From the NCBI GenBank assembly GCA_025451235.1, contig JANWKT010000037.1:1-60669 (forward strand): DNA of 60,669 nucleotides. The letters are read 5' to 3'. Positions 1 through 8,736 of this stretch are shown here, one piece after another; position 1 is the first letter of the stretch; every line of letters starts with the position of its first letter. Under the pieces are notes generated by a model. That model saw only the letters and a list, made by a program, of their open reading frames with translations. It was not told the DNA's origin and made no database searches. The position numbers and the translations under genes are program-made. Source of the DNA: Flavobacteriales bacterium. Its GTDB lineage: Bacteria; Bacteroidota; Bacteroidia; CAIKAF01.

Positions 1-1
1 C

Positions 2-100
2 CATGTATATGTGCATGGCAACGCTAATCATATCGAAAAAGGATACGACGAGAAAAAGAAAATGCACTTTTATAAGTTGTATTATAACAACGAAGAATAG
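2..100 (+). CDS. C-terminal end of an unidentified gene (5' truncated)
   Basis: The frame is open from the window edge and ends at TAG 98-100, giving 32 codons. The residues are charged and aromatic, ending FYKLYYNNEE. There is no start codon near the edge in this frame except an internal Met late in the fragment, so this looks like the tail of a plus-strand gene whose body lies upstream of the window. No family can be recognised from so short a piece. It may also be a chance open frame. Confidence 0.4.
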   Translation, partial: HVYVHGNANHIEKGYDEKKKMHFYKLYYNNEE

Positions 101-142
101 ATTTTTTCTAGTACTTTTATAATCGGCGTTTAATGATGTTAC

Positions 143-1747
143 ATGCCGGTTATACATATGAGCTTAAAAATAGAAGAGAACCTCCTCCGATTCAATAAGA
201 TTGAGCCTTATTATTTTTATCTTTTCCTTGTTATCCATTTAATCCCGGTCCTCTCTTTTCAATTCTTCCCAACGGTTGACGGACCGGCCCATTTGTACAA
301 TTCAAATTTGATGGTGGAGCTGATTAAAAACTCCAGCAGCCCTCTTCATGATTTTTTTGTTTTTAATAAAAGTATCCACCCCAATTGGTCGGGTCACTTT
401 TTATTATCCCTGTTTGCGTGGATCTTCCCCGGATTTATTGCGGAAAAGCTCGTCTTGTTGATCTACCTGATCGGGTTTCCCGTGGGTATGCGGTATTTAT
501 TCAAGACCCTTTCTATAGAAAACAAGTATCTCCTTTATTTGGTATTCCCCTTCACCTATTCCTTTTTGTTTTTTTACGGGTTTTACAATTTTAATATTGG
601 CCTGGTATTTTTCTTATTTGGAATAAGCTTGTGGATCAAGTATAAAAATAGCCCGGATATTAAAAAATGTATCGTCCTGTTTATCTTTAGCAGCCTGATC
701 TGCCTTTCACACCTATTTGTTTTTGCGGTATTCCTGCTGGTTATTTTCTTACTCAATATTCAACATATTTTTTCTAAAAAAACAGGAAAAGTCAATTACT
801 TTAAAAATATACTGCTTCAGCTCCTGATCCTTTCCATAGGGCTGGTCCTGATGGTAAAATATTTGTTCTTTTCGGCACCCAATCATCAACTGGCTGTTTA
901 TCTGCCCTGGAGGGAAATTCTAGGTGCCATACAGGATGTGATGCCTGCCAAAGGTATTCATTATGGGAAAGCGGGAACATTTACCAAGTGGATCTTCTAT
1001 ATTTTTGTGGCCTATATCATTTATTTGCCTGTTGCAAAAATATATGCCAGGCTCAAGAAGAAGGATTATATCATCAAAAATAAACTCTGGCTATGGACAG
1101 CTTTTATTGTGTTCATCCTCACCTTCCTTGTTCCCGACAATACCGGCTCTGTTGGTTTTATTACGGCCCGTTTTATTTTGTTCTTTTTTATTTTTTTGAT
1201 GGTTGGGTTGGCCTCACAAAAAGTGGCCTTCTGGCTGAGGATATGCGTTTTCATCATCATCAATTATATCAGTATCGCTTTGATCTTGCACAATTATCAA
1301 TCCATTGCCAAAGACTGCAGGATTGCTGAAGAAATATATGATGTCTCGAAAAATATGGAACCCAATAGCGTGGTTTTGCCTATTGTTAACTCAAACAATT
1401 TTATACATGCACATATCTCCAACTATTTGGGAGCAGATAAGCCCCTGGTAGTACTCGAAAACTATGAAGCTTCTCTCGATTATTTTCCTTTAAAATGGAA
1501 CTATGCAAAGGTCCCCTCACCATTGATTGAGTGGTACTCCAACAACGATCAGTGTAAAGCATGGAAATGTATCAACTCCCAATACAAACGGATTGACTAT
1601 GTTTTCATATTGGACGATCAAAGCGAATCCATCGATGCTTCCTGCCTTGAAAAGATCAATGAAGTATTAAAGCTTCACTATACAGAATCATACATAAGTA
1701 AAAATGGGATGATCAAGTTATTTAAGCTAAACGCTTCGGCTCGTTAG
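143..1747 (+). CDS. Multi-pass membrane protein, GT-C glycosyltransferase-like
   Basis: A 534-residue protein with about ten hydrophobic segments through roughly residue 390 and a soluble C-terminal part of about 140 residues. The first extracytoplasmic loop carries DGPAHLYN shortly after the first membrane segment. An acidic residue in that loop is characteristic of GT-C enzymes, which use lipid-linked sugar donors at the membrane. This placement is inferred from topology, not from a full family match. A second ATG at 158 (MSLKIEEN) is an equally good start. The next gene is an MBOAT acyltransferase on the same strand about 150 bases away, which fits a role in envelope glycan assembly. It could also be a membrane protein of unrelated function. 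Confidence 0.6.
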   Translation: MPVIHMSLKIEENLLRFNKIEPYYFYLFLVIHLIPVLSFQFFPTVDGPAHLYNSNLMVELIKNSSSPLHDFFVFNKSIHPNWSGHFLLSLFAWIFPGFIAEKLVLLIYLIGFPVGMRYLFKTLSIENKYLLYLVFPFTYSFLFFYGFYNFNIGLVFFLFGISLWIKYKNSPDIKKCIVLFIFSSLICLSHLFVFAVFLLVIFLLNIQHIFSKKTGKVNYFKNILLQLLILSIGLVLMVKYLFFSAPNHQLAVYLPWREILGAIQDVMPAKGIHYGKAGTFTKWIFYIFVAYIIYLPVAKIYARLKKKDYIIKNKLWLWTAFIVFILTFLVPDNTGSVGFITARFILFFFIFLMVGLASQKVAFWLRICVFIIINYISIALILHNYQSIAKDCRIAEEIYDVSKNMEPNSVVLPIVNSNNFIHAHISNYLGADKPLVVLENYEASLDYFPLKWNYAKVPSPLIEWYSNNDQCKAWKCINSQYKRIDYVFILDDQSESIDASCLEKINEVLKLHYTESYISKNGMIKLFKLNASAR

Positions 1748-1895
1748 ATCATTTGCCTATCCATTCATAGAGTTCTCAGCCGGTATAAGTATCCATCAAA
1801 AGCTGGATAATGGCAATGTTGATTTCATTCTTTTCCTAAAGTTAACAGGTTTCCCATTTTATATGCATCTTTACTTCGTTAAGGATTACTCAACG

Positions 1896-3305
1896 ATGAC
1901 CTTTACAACCATTACATTTCTGGTATTCTTTGTCCTCTTTTTTGGGGTTTACTGGCTATTGGCCGGGGTAAATAAGAACTTACGGAATGCCTTTATGATC
2001 CTGGGTGGCTATGTTTTTTACGGTTGGTGGGATTGGAGATTTTTAGTTCTTTTAATTTTCAGTTCTTCCATTGATTTCTTCTCGGGCCTTCTGATCGGTT
2101 CTACCGAAAACAAATATTATCGGAAACTTTATCTATGGCTGAGCTTGGGAGTGAATTTAAGTCTTCTCGGGTTTTTTAAATATTTCAACTTTTTTATTGA
2201 CTCCTTCCGCGACTTAGCCAATACCATAGGCTATGATATACCTGCTTCTTCTTTGAATATCATTCTACCTGTTGGACTGAGTTTTTATACTTTTCAATCT
2301 ATGAGCTATGCCATGGATATCTACTATAGAAGGTTAAAACCCACTACCCGTATTCTTGACTTTTTTGCTTTTGTTTCTTTCTTCCCCCAATTGGTAGCCG
2401 GCCCCATCGAAAGGGCGATCAATATGTTGCCCCAATTCGCCGAAGAAAAAAAATTCAACTACGTACAAGCTCTTGCCGGTTTGAGAATGATGCTCTGGGG
2501 ATTTTTCAAAAAAATGGTGATTGCTGATACGCTTTCTGTATATGCCAACCAATTTTTTGCTGATCCCTTCCAGTTCGACAGCCTCTCCGCCTGGATAGGA
2601 GTACTGGCCTTTGCCTTACAGATCTATTGTGATTTTTCAGGCTATTCTGATATTGCCATTGGTACCGCAAAAATACTGGGATTCGATCTCATGGTGAATT
2701 TCAGGACCCCTTATTTCTCTAAAACCTTTACAGAATTCTGGCAGCGATGGCATATCTCTCTGTCGACCTGGTTCAGGGATTATGTATTTATCCCGCTAGG
2801 TGGTAATAGAAAAGGTGATTTTAACTATATCATCAATATTATGATCACTTTTTTACTTTCCGGTCTATGGCATGGAGCGAAATACAATTTTATTCTCTGG
2901 GGGTTGATGCATGGGGTTTTGCTGATCATAGATAAAACTGCTAAGAAAATATCTCCACAATTCAAGGGTTCCTCCATACTGGTATTTATAGCCGTTGTAC
3001 TATGCTGGGTGCCTTTCAGAGCTATTCACCTGGGCAGAACGGTGGATGTCTATCTAACCTTATTTATCCCCCGCTTTCATTTCGATCATTTTATTTATCC
3101 ATTGAACATACATAATTCTTTATTCTTAGTGGTATTTATCTTGTTTGTGATCGCAGAGTTCTGGATCAACAAAAAAACTTTTGCCGAAAAGGTCGTCTCC
3201 CTGCCTAAAATAAGCAGATGGGTGCTTTACTATCTATTGATCCTTTGTATTTTTCTTTTTGGTGACTTTAACAATGCCCCCAGTTTTATTTATTTCCAGT
3301 TTTAA
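1896..3305 (+). CDS. MBOAT family O-acyltransferase (AlgI-like)
   Basis: Membrane-bound O-acyltransferase of about 469 residues from the ATG at 1896; an in-frame ATG at 1863 would add 11 residues with no membrane-protein character. The family moves acyl groups, usually acetyl, across the inner membrane to extracytoplasmic glycans, as AlgI does for alginate. Visible family features are VGLSFYTFQSMSYAMD, FFPQLVAGPI, CDFSGYSDIAIG, FWQRWHISLSTWFRDY and the paired histidines H326 (LLSGLWHGA) and H339 (WGLMHG). The second is expected to be the invariant catalytic histidine. The stop codon shares a base with the start of the downstream gene (TAATG), so the SGNH-like protein is probably translationally coupled and completes the acyl transfer. 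The acceptor glycan is unknown. Confidence 0.9.
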   Translation: MTFTTITFLVFFVLFFGVYWLLAGVNKNLRNAFMILGGYVFYGWWDWRFLVLLIFSSSIDFFSGLLIGSTENKYYRKLYLWLSLGVNLSLLGFFKYFNFFIDSFRDLANTIGYDIPASSLNIILPVGLSFYTFQSMSYAMDIYYRRLKPTTRILDFFAFVSFFPQLVAGPIERAINMLPQFAEEKKFNYVQALAGLRMMLWGFFKKMVIADTLSVYANQFFADPFQFDSLSAWIGVLAFALQIYCDFSGYSDIAIGTAKILGFDLMVNFRTPYFSKTFTEFWQRWHISLSTWFRDYVFIPLGGNRKGDFNYIINIMITFLLSGLWHGAKYNFILWGLMHGVLLIIDKTAKKISPQFKGSSILVFIAVVLCWVPFRAIHLGRTVDVYLTLFIPRFHFDHFIYPLNIHNSLFLVVFILFVIAEFWINKKTFAEKVVSLPKISRWVLYYLLILCIFLFGDFNNAPSFIYFQF

Positions 3306-4252
3306 TGAAGAAGTTTATTCTACATATCAGCCTTTTTTGTTTACCTATCCTGGTGGGTTCGATAATACTCCTTACTCAACCAACCCATAAAAAAAGGGCC
3401 TATCATTATTTAACGGAGGATTGCGAAGGCAGGGGTGCCTGGATGTACAGAAGGTTATTTGAATCTCAGCAGCCCATTGATATTGCCTTTTTAGGATCTT
3501 CTCATACCATTAACGGGATCAATGATACATTGATCAATCAATTACTGGCAACACAATCGTCGCCCTTTAAAAATACGTGTAACCTGGGTTATTGCAGGTT
3601 AGGGAGGGACCTTACCTATGTGCTGATGAAACATATTCTGGAACAGAAAAAGACCCGGGTGTTCATTGTAGAAGTATTGCCTGATGAGCCCAAATTTAGC
3701 CATCCTATTTTCCCTTTTCTTGCAGAAATGAAGGATATTGTAGAACCTCAAACCATGTGGAACCGGAGTTATCCGAATAACCTGTATTCAGCCGCGGTTG
3801 CCCGACTCATGTATGTACGGCAGGACCTTTTCAAGGAACCTTATGCCTATAAATATGGGTTAAGGGAACAATCCGGATTTAGCACCAATACTTTTTTTGC
3901 AGACAGTGTGCAACTGATCGCCAAAAAAGAAAGAAGATTTCTGAACCGTCATAAAAGCCATACCTGGACCCGAAAGATTAACCTTCCTTATTCCAGGGCA
4001 TGGTTAGCTAATATATATGCGCTGTCGAAAAAGAACAATTGTCAGTTAATATTTCTCTATATCCCTCCCTATGGGTCGGCCGAAAAGGAACCCATAGAGC
4101 TCGCCACGTATCAAAAATATGGAGAAGTATGGCTGCCGCCAGATACGTTATTGGAAAATAAAAGGAACTGGTATGATGATGAGCACCTGAACCTTCAGGG
4201 TGCCCATTCATTCTCGACCTGGGTGGCTGGAAGGATCACAAAACTTCCATAG
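3305..4252 (+). CDS. SGNH hydrolase-like periplasmic partner of the MBOAT protein
   Basis: A 315-residue protein with an N-terminal hydrophobic anchor (about residues 4-24) and an extracytoplasmic domain. I see GSSHT at residues 64-68, where Ser66 would be the nucleophile of a GDSx-type motif, and a C-terminal DDEH in which D291 and H294 have the DxxH arrangement of SGNH enzymes, followed by LNLQGAHSF. MBOAT exporters commonly work with such an SGNH/AlgX/DltD-like partner that places the acyl group on the final acceptor. The start overlaps the MBOAT stop by one base. Overall similarity to named partners is not obvious, so the assignment rests on motifs and context. Confidence 0.7.
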   Translation: MKKFILHISLFCLPILVGSIILLTQPTHKKRAYHYLTEDCEGRGAWMYRRLFESQQPIDIAFLGSSHTINGINDTLINQLLATQSSPFKNTCNLGYCRLGRDLTYVLMKHILEQKKTRVFIVEVLPDEPKFSHPIFPFLAEMKDIVEPQTMWNRSYPNNLYSAAVARLMYVRQDLFKEPYAYKYGLREQSGFSTNTFFADSVQLIAKKERRFLNRHKSHTWTRKINLPYSRAWLANIYALSKKNNCQLIFLYIPPYGSAEKEPIELATYQKYGEVWLPPDTLLENKRNWYDDEHLNLQGAHSFSTWVAGRITKLP

Positions 4253-4261
4253 ATATATGTT

Positions 4262-4729
4262 TTACAGAATTCCCTTACAATTGGTCAGGAACTTCACTGA
4301 AAACTCCGCCTGGTAGGTTCCTTTTTTGCCTTCCAGCGCAATTTTGGCAATTACTTTATCCACCTTTACCAAGTTCAGATTTGTAAAAGTCTGGGAATAA
4401 ATTCCTCGGGTTAGTTCTGGCAAGAGAGATTGCTTTTCATCCCAATTTTCCCAATTCCTTTGAGATATTTCCTCTCCATTCTGTACAACAAATATTTCCG
4501 CGTAACCAGACTGGCTAAGGTCTTCCATTTCATCCCCCACCCTTACTTCCACTGAAATTTTGTAGGTTCCCGTAGAGATCTTTTTTACCACCAATGTGAA
4601 GTGAACATCATTGTAGATGCCATTTTCACTGGAGGCAGGCCTTGACTTGCTTTTGCAATTATATACATCCTGTGCCGAAACAAGGCCGGAACTCAGCAGT
4701 AAAAAAAGTAGAACTGAAATACTTTTCAT
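4262..4729 (-). CDS. Small exported protein of unknown function
   Basis: A 155-residue protein with a clear signal peptide (MKSISVLLFLLLSSGLVSAQ, cleavage after about residue 19). The mature part alternates hydrophobic and polar residues, as in a beta-rich domain. One cysteine near the N-terminus (YNCKSK) and one near the C-terminus (TNCKG) could form a disulphide. I recognise no family. It lies 32 bases downstream of another exported protein on the same strand and converges with the SGNH-like gene, leaving only about 9 bases between the stops. Confidence 0.65.
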   Translation of the reverse strand: MKSISVLLFLLLSSGLVSAQDVYNCKSKSRPASSENGIYNDVHFTLVVKKISTGTYKISVEVRVGDEMEDLSQSGYAEIFVVQNGEEISQRNWENWDEKQSLLPELTRGIYSQTFTNLNLVKVDKVIAKIALEGKKGTYQAEFSVKFLTNCKGIL

Positions 4730-4761
4730 ACAAGAATATTTGATGTTATTCTGGGTAAAAA

Positions 4762-5409
4762 TTATTTACCGAACTTATACCCGATTCCAACGGTGCCGTA
4801 ATGGGTAAAATAGGTTTCTGTTTGGGCATCGTTAGCCGGATCGATGATAGGCGAATAGCCCGCTCTAACAATCCATCGGTTGGCTATGCAACCCTCTAGG
4901 AGAATGTAGGGCATGATCCGCACCCGATAATTCTTTGCAGCATATAGTTCAGAGCCTCCATGTGCAGTATCGCTTACTGTTTCGGGAATCCGGTCAAAAT
5001 AAAAATCATGCAACAAGGAACATCCTATACCTATTTTAAATGCATTGGGAAAAAGATAAAAGGTGGCACCTGTAATGGGAGTAATGTTGCGCCCCACGGT
5101 AAAATCGTATTTATGGTCAATAATAAATGGGCTGAGTCCAAGGTCAAAACGCATAGAAGTAATTCTACCAAACTGAATGATCCTTTCATAATGTACACCC
5201 ACCACCCCGCTGGCTCCCATCCCTTCAATCAGGATCACATTTTTTCTCCATAGTCTTTTATCCCATTTGCCCATTTTCATAGTGGTGGTGCCCCTATGTC
5301 TTTGAGCCTGGACAGATCCACTTGAAAAAGCCAGGAGAAATATCAACAAAAGGGCAAATATGCCGCTCCATTTGTATGATTTTATGGTAGGTTGTTGCAA
5401 ATGTTTCAT
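4762..5409 (-). CDS. Exported protein, possible outer-membrane beta-barrel
   Basis: A 215-residue protein with a long N-region followed by a signal sequence ending in VQAQ at about residue 35. Amphipathic strands with glycine-aromatic turns follow, and the C-terminus is GTVGIGYKFGK, a last strand ending close to an aromatic residue as in small Bacteroidetes outer-membrane barrels. Segments such as MRFDLGLSPFIID and IGIGCSLLHDFYFD fit beta-hairpins. No specific family is recognised. It probably shares a transcript with the exported protein downstream. Confidence 0.6.
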   Translation of the reverse strand: MKHLQQPTIKSYKWSGIFALLLIFLLAFSSGSVQAQRHRGTTTMKMGKWDKRLWRKNVILIEGMGASGVVGVHYERIIQFGRITSMRFDLGLSPFIIDHKYDFTVGRNITPITGATFYLFPNAFKIGIGCSLLHDFYFDRIPETVSDTAHGGSELYAAKNYRVRIMPYILLEGCIANRWIVRAGYSPIIDPANDAQTETYFTHYGTVGIGYKFGK

Positions 5410-5472
5410 AGACTGAAAAATCTCCCTCTATAAGGACAATAAATATACCAAATATTTTAGAGATTAAAATAG

Positions 5473-6243
5473 CTAGGACAATTTCTTGGCTTCTTCCCAG
5501 TAAACGTCCATGGAATCCAGGTCCATATTTTGAAGCAATTGGCCATTCTCACTGGCTTTCAATTCCATGTACTGGAACCTTTTAATAAATTTTTTATTTG
5601 TCCGTTCCAGGGCATCTTCCGGGTTAATGCCTATAAACCGGGCATAATTAATTAATGAAAAGATAAGATCACCGAATTCATTTTCCAGTTGATCGTGGTT
5701 GTTTTCTTTGTCGCTTTCCTGTTTGAACTCTGTGAGCTCTTCCTGCACTTTTTTCCAAACGTCTTCCACATGGCTCCATTCAAACCCAACTCCTTTTGCC
5801 TTTTCCTGGATCCTATGGGCCTTCACCATAGCAGGCAAACTTTTAGGAACCCCTTCCAACACGGATGTCTTTCCTTCTTTTAGTTTAATGGTCTCCCAAT
5901 TCCTTTTCACCTCTTCCTCATCCTGCACCTTTACGTCGCCATAAATATGGGGATGTCTTACAATGAGTTTTTCGCAAATGCCGTTCAATACATCGGCAAT
6001 ATCGAATTTGCCTTTTTCGCTGGCAATCTTGGCGTAGAAAACAATATGCAGGATGATATCTCCGAGTTCTTTTTTGATTTCTTCATCATCCCCCTCCAGG
6101 ATAGCATCCGATAATTCATATAACTCTTCAATGCTTAAATACCGGAGTGACTCCATGGTCTGTTTCCGATCCCAGGGGCATTTTTCCCGGAGCTCGTCCA
6201 TGATGGTCAACAATCTGTCAAAGGCTTGCAGCTGAGGCTTCAT
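5473..6243 (-). CDS. mazG: Nucleoside triphosphate pyrophosphohydrolase MazG
   Basis: MazG hydrolyses NTPs and dNTPs to the monophosphate and pyrophosphate, limiting non-canonical nucleotides and modulating (p)ppGpp. Two MazG domains are visible. The first has CPWDRKQTMESL, EELYELSDAI and KELGDIILHIVF, the EExxE...ExxD metal site. The second has QEELTEFKQE and ENEFGDLIFSLINYARF. The start at 6243 (MKPQLQAFDRLL) is chosen; an upstream in-frame ATG at 6279 adds a hydrophobic stretch atypical for the family. The resulting 256 residues match the usual length. A TAnnTTTG element lies 24 bases upstream. The gene is divergent from frr. Confidence 0.95.
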   Translation of the reverse strand: MKPQLQAFDRLLTIMDELREKCPWDRKQTMESLRYLSIEELYELSDAILEGDDEEIKKELGDIILHIVFYAKIASEKGKFDIADVLNGICEKLIVRHPHIYGDVKVQDEEEVKRNWETIKLKEGKTSVLEGVPKSLPAMVKAHRIQEKAKGVGFEWSHVEDVWKKVQEELTEFKQESDKENNHDQLENEFGDLIFSLINYARFIGINPEDALERTNKKFIKRFQYMELKASENGQLLQNMDLDSMDVYWEEAKKLS

Positions 6244-6267
6244 AAAATTATAGCTTGATAAACTTAA

Positions 6268-6275
6268 CAAAGTTA
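6268..6275 (-). promoter_or_regulatory. Candidate -7 element (TAACTTTG) for mazG
   Basis: Matches the Bacteroidetes -7 consensus TAnnTTTG, 24 bases before the chosen mazG start. No good TTTG was found at the -33 position. Its place just upstream of the later ATG and inside the longer reading frame supports the shorter mazG start. Confidence 0.35.
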
Positions 6276-6340
6276 GCAATATGAGAAGAATAGGGCCTAT
6301 GGAATGAGAGGCTGAATTGCATCAAAGTCAAATACTTCAT

Positions 6341-6348
6341 TATTTTTG
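6341..6348 (+). promoter_or_regulatory. Candidate -7 element (TATTTTTG) for frr
   Basis: Matches TAnnTTTG, 27 bases before the frr ATG. A TTG at 6317-6319 lies 21 bases upstream, close to the spacing expected for a Bacteroidetes -33 element. This is the best-supported promoter of the set. Confidence 0.45.
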
Positions 6349-6375
6349 CCATAGTAATCTTCTAAAAGACATTCT

Positions 6376-6933
6376 ATGAGTGTAGAATCTGTTATTAAAA
6401 CCAGTCGTGAAATGATGGAAAAAGCCATCAATCACCTGGAAGCTGAACTGGTAAAAATAAGGACCGGTAAAGCCAATCCATCCATGTTGGATAGTGTAAT
6501 GGTAGATTATTATGGCGCCATGACACCCCTCAATCAAATCGCCAATATTAATACGCCTGATGCCAGGACCTTGGTGATCCAACCATGGGAGAAAAGCAAG
6601 TTGGGAGATATAGAAAGGGCCATCATCAATAGCAATCTGGGGCTCAATCCTCAGAACGATGGGGAAATGATCCGTATCAACGTTCCGCCCCTAACGGAAG
6701 ATCGCAGAAAGGAAATGGTGAAGATGGCAAAGAATGAGGCAGAGACGTGTAAAATAAGTATCCGGAGTATTAGAAAGAATGCCAACGAGTCCATTAAAAA
6801 GCTTCAGAAAGATGGATTAGCGGAAGATTTGGCAAAAGATGGAGAAAATACCATTCAAAACCTCACCAAGGATTTTGAAGCCAAGGTAGATGACCATGTG
6901 GCCAAGAAGGAGAAAGAGATCATGACGGTATAA
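6376..6933 (+). CDS. frr: Ribosome recycling factor
   Basis: A 185-residue cytoplasmic protein that, with EF-G, splits post-termination ribosomes. Family features are near complete: the N-terminal helix ending in LVKIRTGKANPSMLD, the domain II strand region with TPLNQIANINTPDARTLVIQPW, and NVPPLTEDRRKEMVKMAKN leading into the long C-terminal helix, which ends in a short MTV tail. The length is exactly typical. In many Bacteroidetes frr follows pyrH; here it stands alone, with its own promoter-like element and a strong terminator. Confidence 0.98.
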   Translation: MSVESVIKTSREMMEKAINHLEAELVKIRTGKANPSMLDSVMVDYYGAMTPLNQIANINTPDARTLVIQPWEKSKLGDIERAIINSNLGLNPQNDGEMIRINVPPLTEDRRKEMVKMAKNEAETCKISIRSIRKNANESIKKLQKDGLAEDLAKDGENTIQNLTKDFEAKVDDHVAKKEKEIMTV

Positions 6934-6954
6934 GTTCAAGATATCCAAAATAGC

Positions 6955-6996
6955 AGAGGTTCAAGGTTGGTGTTAGCCAATGGTGAACCTCTTTTT
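6955..6996 (+). terminator. Intrinsic terminator after frr
   Basis: AGAGGTTCA (6955-6963) pairs perfectly with TGAACCTCT (6984-6992), and the run of T continues directly after the stem. It starts about 20 bases after the frr stop. Confidence 0.8.
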
Positions 6997-7091
6997 GTTT
7001 TATGTCGCCAGAACCAGGTCCTGGGTTTGATGTTTGACGACTGTTGGTGTTAACCTCACTTAAATCTGTTTGACATCACTGGCTCATGGGC

Positions 7092-7127
7092 ACAAAAAAA
7101 GGGCTGCTCGGTGAAGAACAGCCCTTT
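7092..7127 (-). terminator. Intrinsic terminator after the T9SS protein gene
   Basis: Read on the minus strand, AAAGGGCTG (7127-7119) pairs with CAGCCCTTT (7106-7098), followed by an unbroken T run. It lies just downstream of the stop of the minus-strand gene ending at 7147 and faces the frr terminator. Confidence 0.8.
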
Positions 7128-7146
7128 CGCAAATAAGTTAGTTATA

Positions 7147-8304
7147 TTATTTATTTACAATAATTCTTCTGGTTACTTTTTTGCTATCAACAGTAAGGGT
7201 ATACATGTATACACCATTGTTGAATTCAGAAGTACTCACAACAATATTGTTAGATCCAGCATCGCGTTTTCCAAGGTTGTTGCTATATACAACTCTTCCT
7301 GAAATGTCAGTCATACTAATAGAAACATTGGCATCATTTACCAAGGTGTATTCTATCGTAGTGAATTCTTTAGCAGGGTTTGGATAAGCTTTCACTTTCA
7401 CACCAGCTGATTCTTCATCCACACCCAGGTTATCGGTTAACGTACCTGAAGCCCAAATACTGAAGGTTTGAACAGCTTGCTCAGTTAACCAATCAGGAGT
7501 AGCATTGCCATTGCAATCGATGTACAATCCACCTGATCCAACACTGTTTGGAGAGACATTGCTAAGTGTAGCACTGTTCCAATATCTGTAAAAAGATGAA
7601 GGGAATACTTCAGAAGTAATGGCTTCATTACCTGCTGCTGCATTCGGACATGGATTACCTGTTGTAACATTGGTACTGATCAAACCAAATGTATCAACAG
7701 TAGCACCATAATATCTTACCTGTAGAGTGAATTGACCACCGGCAATTGGAGCCATATCAATAGGGAAACCAAAGGTGGCAAAACCATAAGTGTTACCGGT
7801 ATTTGGTGTAGTTAATGAAGTGGTTGTAAGAATGGTATCTCCCCATAGAGTAGTAGTACCTGGAGTTCCATTGCCAGCTACATTTTTTATAGTGATGATC
7901 ACGGTATCTTCAGTACCGGAATTGTTCTCATGATAGATACGAACGAAAGCTGTATCAATATCAAAAAACTGAACCGCATTACCTGGATAAGCAGTAAAGC
8001 TTTGATAATCCTGGGTTACGATCATTGTGTCAAATACTACATAAGCATCCGCCATACCTAAGGTGGATGTTGGTGTAAATCCAACCAATGTACGGGTGTT
8101 AAAGAAAAGTGCACCTGACTCTGGTGTTGCTAAAGAAGCATCATACCCTTCATAGTCCACATAGTACCATCCTACAGCCCTATCTGGATCATAGGTTTTT
8201 GGCTGCATAGTTACATTTGTATTGTGCGCCACATTCAACGGTTGTTGCGCAAAAAGACCGATAGCCCCGGTAAATAAAGCGATTGTTAGATAAAGTTTCT
8301 TCAT
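7147..8304 (-). CDS. Secreted protein with T9SS type A sorting domain
   Basis: A 385-residue protein. Residues 1-19 form a signal peptide ending LFAQ. The middle (about 20-295) is beta-rich with many Thr, Gly and Asn and no recognisable catalytic motif. The last 80 residues are a T9SS type A domain: KAYPNPAKEFTTIEY, then ISMTDISGRVVYS, and a final GVYMYTLTVDSKKVTRRIIV. Such proteins cross the outer membrane by T9SS and are anchored to lipopolysaccharide or released. The gene is monocistronic, with a TAnnTTTG element 21 bases upstream and a strong terminator. Confidence 0.85.
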   Translation of the reverse strand: MKKLYLTIALFTGAIGLFAQQPLNVAHNTNVTMQPKTYDPDRAVGWYYVDYEGYDASLATPESGALFFNTRTLVGFTPTSTLGMADAYVVFDTMIVTQDYQSFTAYPGNAVQFFDIDTAFVRIYHENNSGTEDTVIITIKNVAGNGTPGTTTLWGDTILTTTSLTTPNTGNTYGFATFGFPIDMAPIAGGQFTLQVRYYGATVDTFGLISTNVTTGNPCPNAAAGNEAITSEVFPSSFYRYWNSATLSNVSPNSVGSGGLYIDCNGNATPDWLTEQAVQTFSIWASGTLTDNLGVDEESAGVKVKAYPNPAKEFTTIEYTLVNDANVSISMTDISGRVVYSNNLGKRDAGSNNIVVSTSEFNNGVYMYTLTVDSKKVTRRIIVNK

Positions 8305-8325
8305 GTTTTTAAATCTTGATTAAAA

Positions 8326-8333
8326 CAAAGTTA
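8326..8333 (-). promoter_or_regulatory. Candidate -7 element (TAACTTTG)
   Basis: Matches TAnnTTTG on the minus strand, 21 bases before the ATG of the T9SS protein ending at 7147. No convincing -33 element was seen. Confidence 0.35.
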
Positions 8334-8364
8334 ACAAAAATGTCAATTCCACGTATCACCTTCC

Positions 8365-8736
8365 TTAGGTATTTCCATAAAATTTGAGACCTACAACCCC
8401 TATCAGTATGAGCCCTATGCTGCCAATTTGCCAAACCGATAATTGAATGTTCAGGAAAAGCCCGTCTACCAAGGTGATCCCAGCCAAAGCCAACCCTGTC
8501 CAAACAGAAAAGGCAACCGCTGGAGCAATTTGCCGGAGTGCCTTGGTAAATAGGATCAAATTAGCAATCCCGAATCCTGCATATCCTAATATTGACAAGG
8601 CCACCAACCCTGCATCCTCTCTATGGATAAAAGAAAAGTTTGACAACTCTTCCCACGAAACATGGTTTAGATATGCAATGCAATAAAACCAGCAAATCTC
8701 ACATAATGAGGCAATTATTAGGAGTATCCATCTCAT
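8365..8736 (-). CDS. SMR-family small membrane transporter, Glu-containing subunit
   Basis: A 123-residue protein with four membrane segments, the size and layout of the small multidrug resistance family (EmrE, Gdx/SugE, YkkCD; also ArnE/ArnF flippases). Helix 1 contains Glu13 (ASLCEICW), the position of the essential substrate- and proton-binding glutamate. Helix 3 carries AVAFSVWTGLALAG, the usual A-x-A-x-W-x-G motif. It overlaps the upstream paralogue by 4 bases (ATGA), typical of obligate SMR heterodimers. It is the last gene of a five-gene operon with a NeuB-type synthase, so a lipid-linked sugar or glycolipid substrate is as plausible as a drug or guanidinium ion. The substrate is unknown. 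Confidence 0.8.
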   Translation of the reverse strand: MRWILLIIASLCEICWFYCIAYLNHVSWEELSNFSFIHREDAGLVALSILGYAGFGIANLILFTKALRQIAPAVAFSVWTGLALAGITLVDGLFLNIQLSVWQIGSIGLILIGVVGLKFYGNT

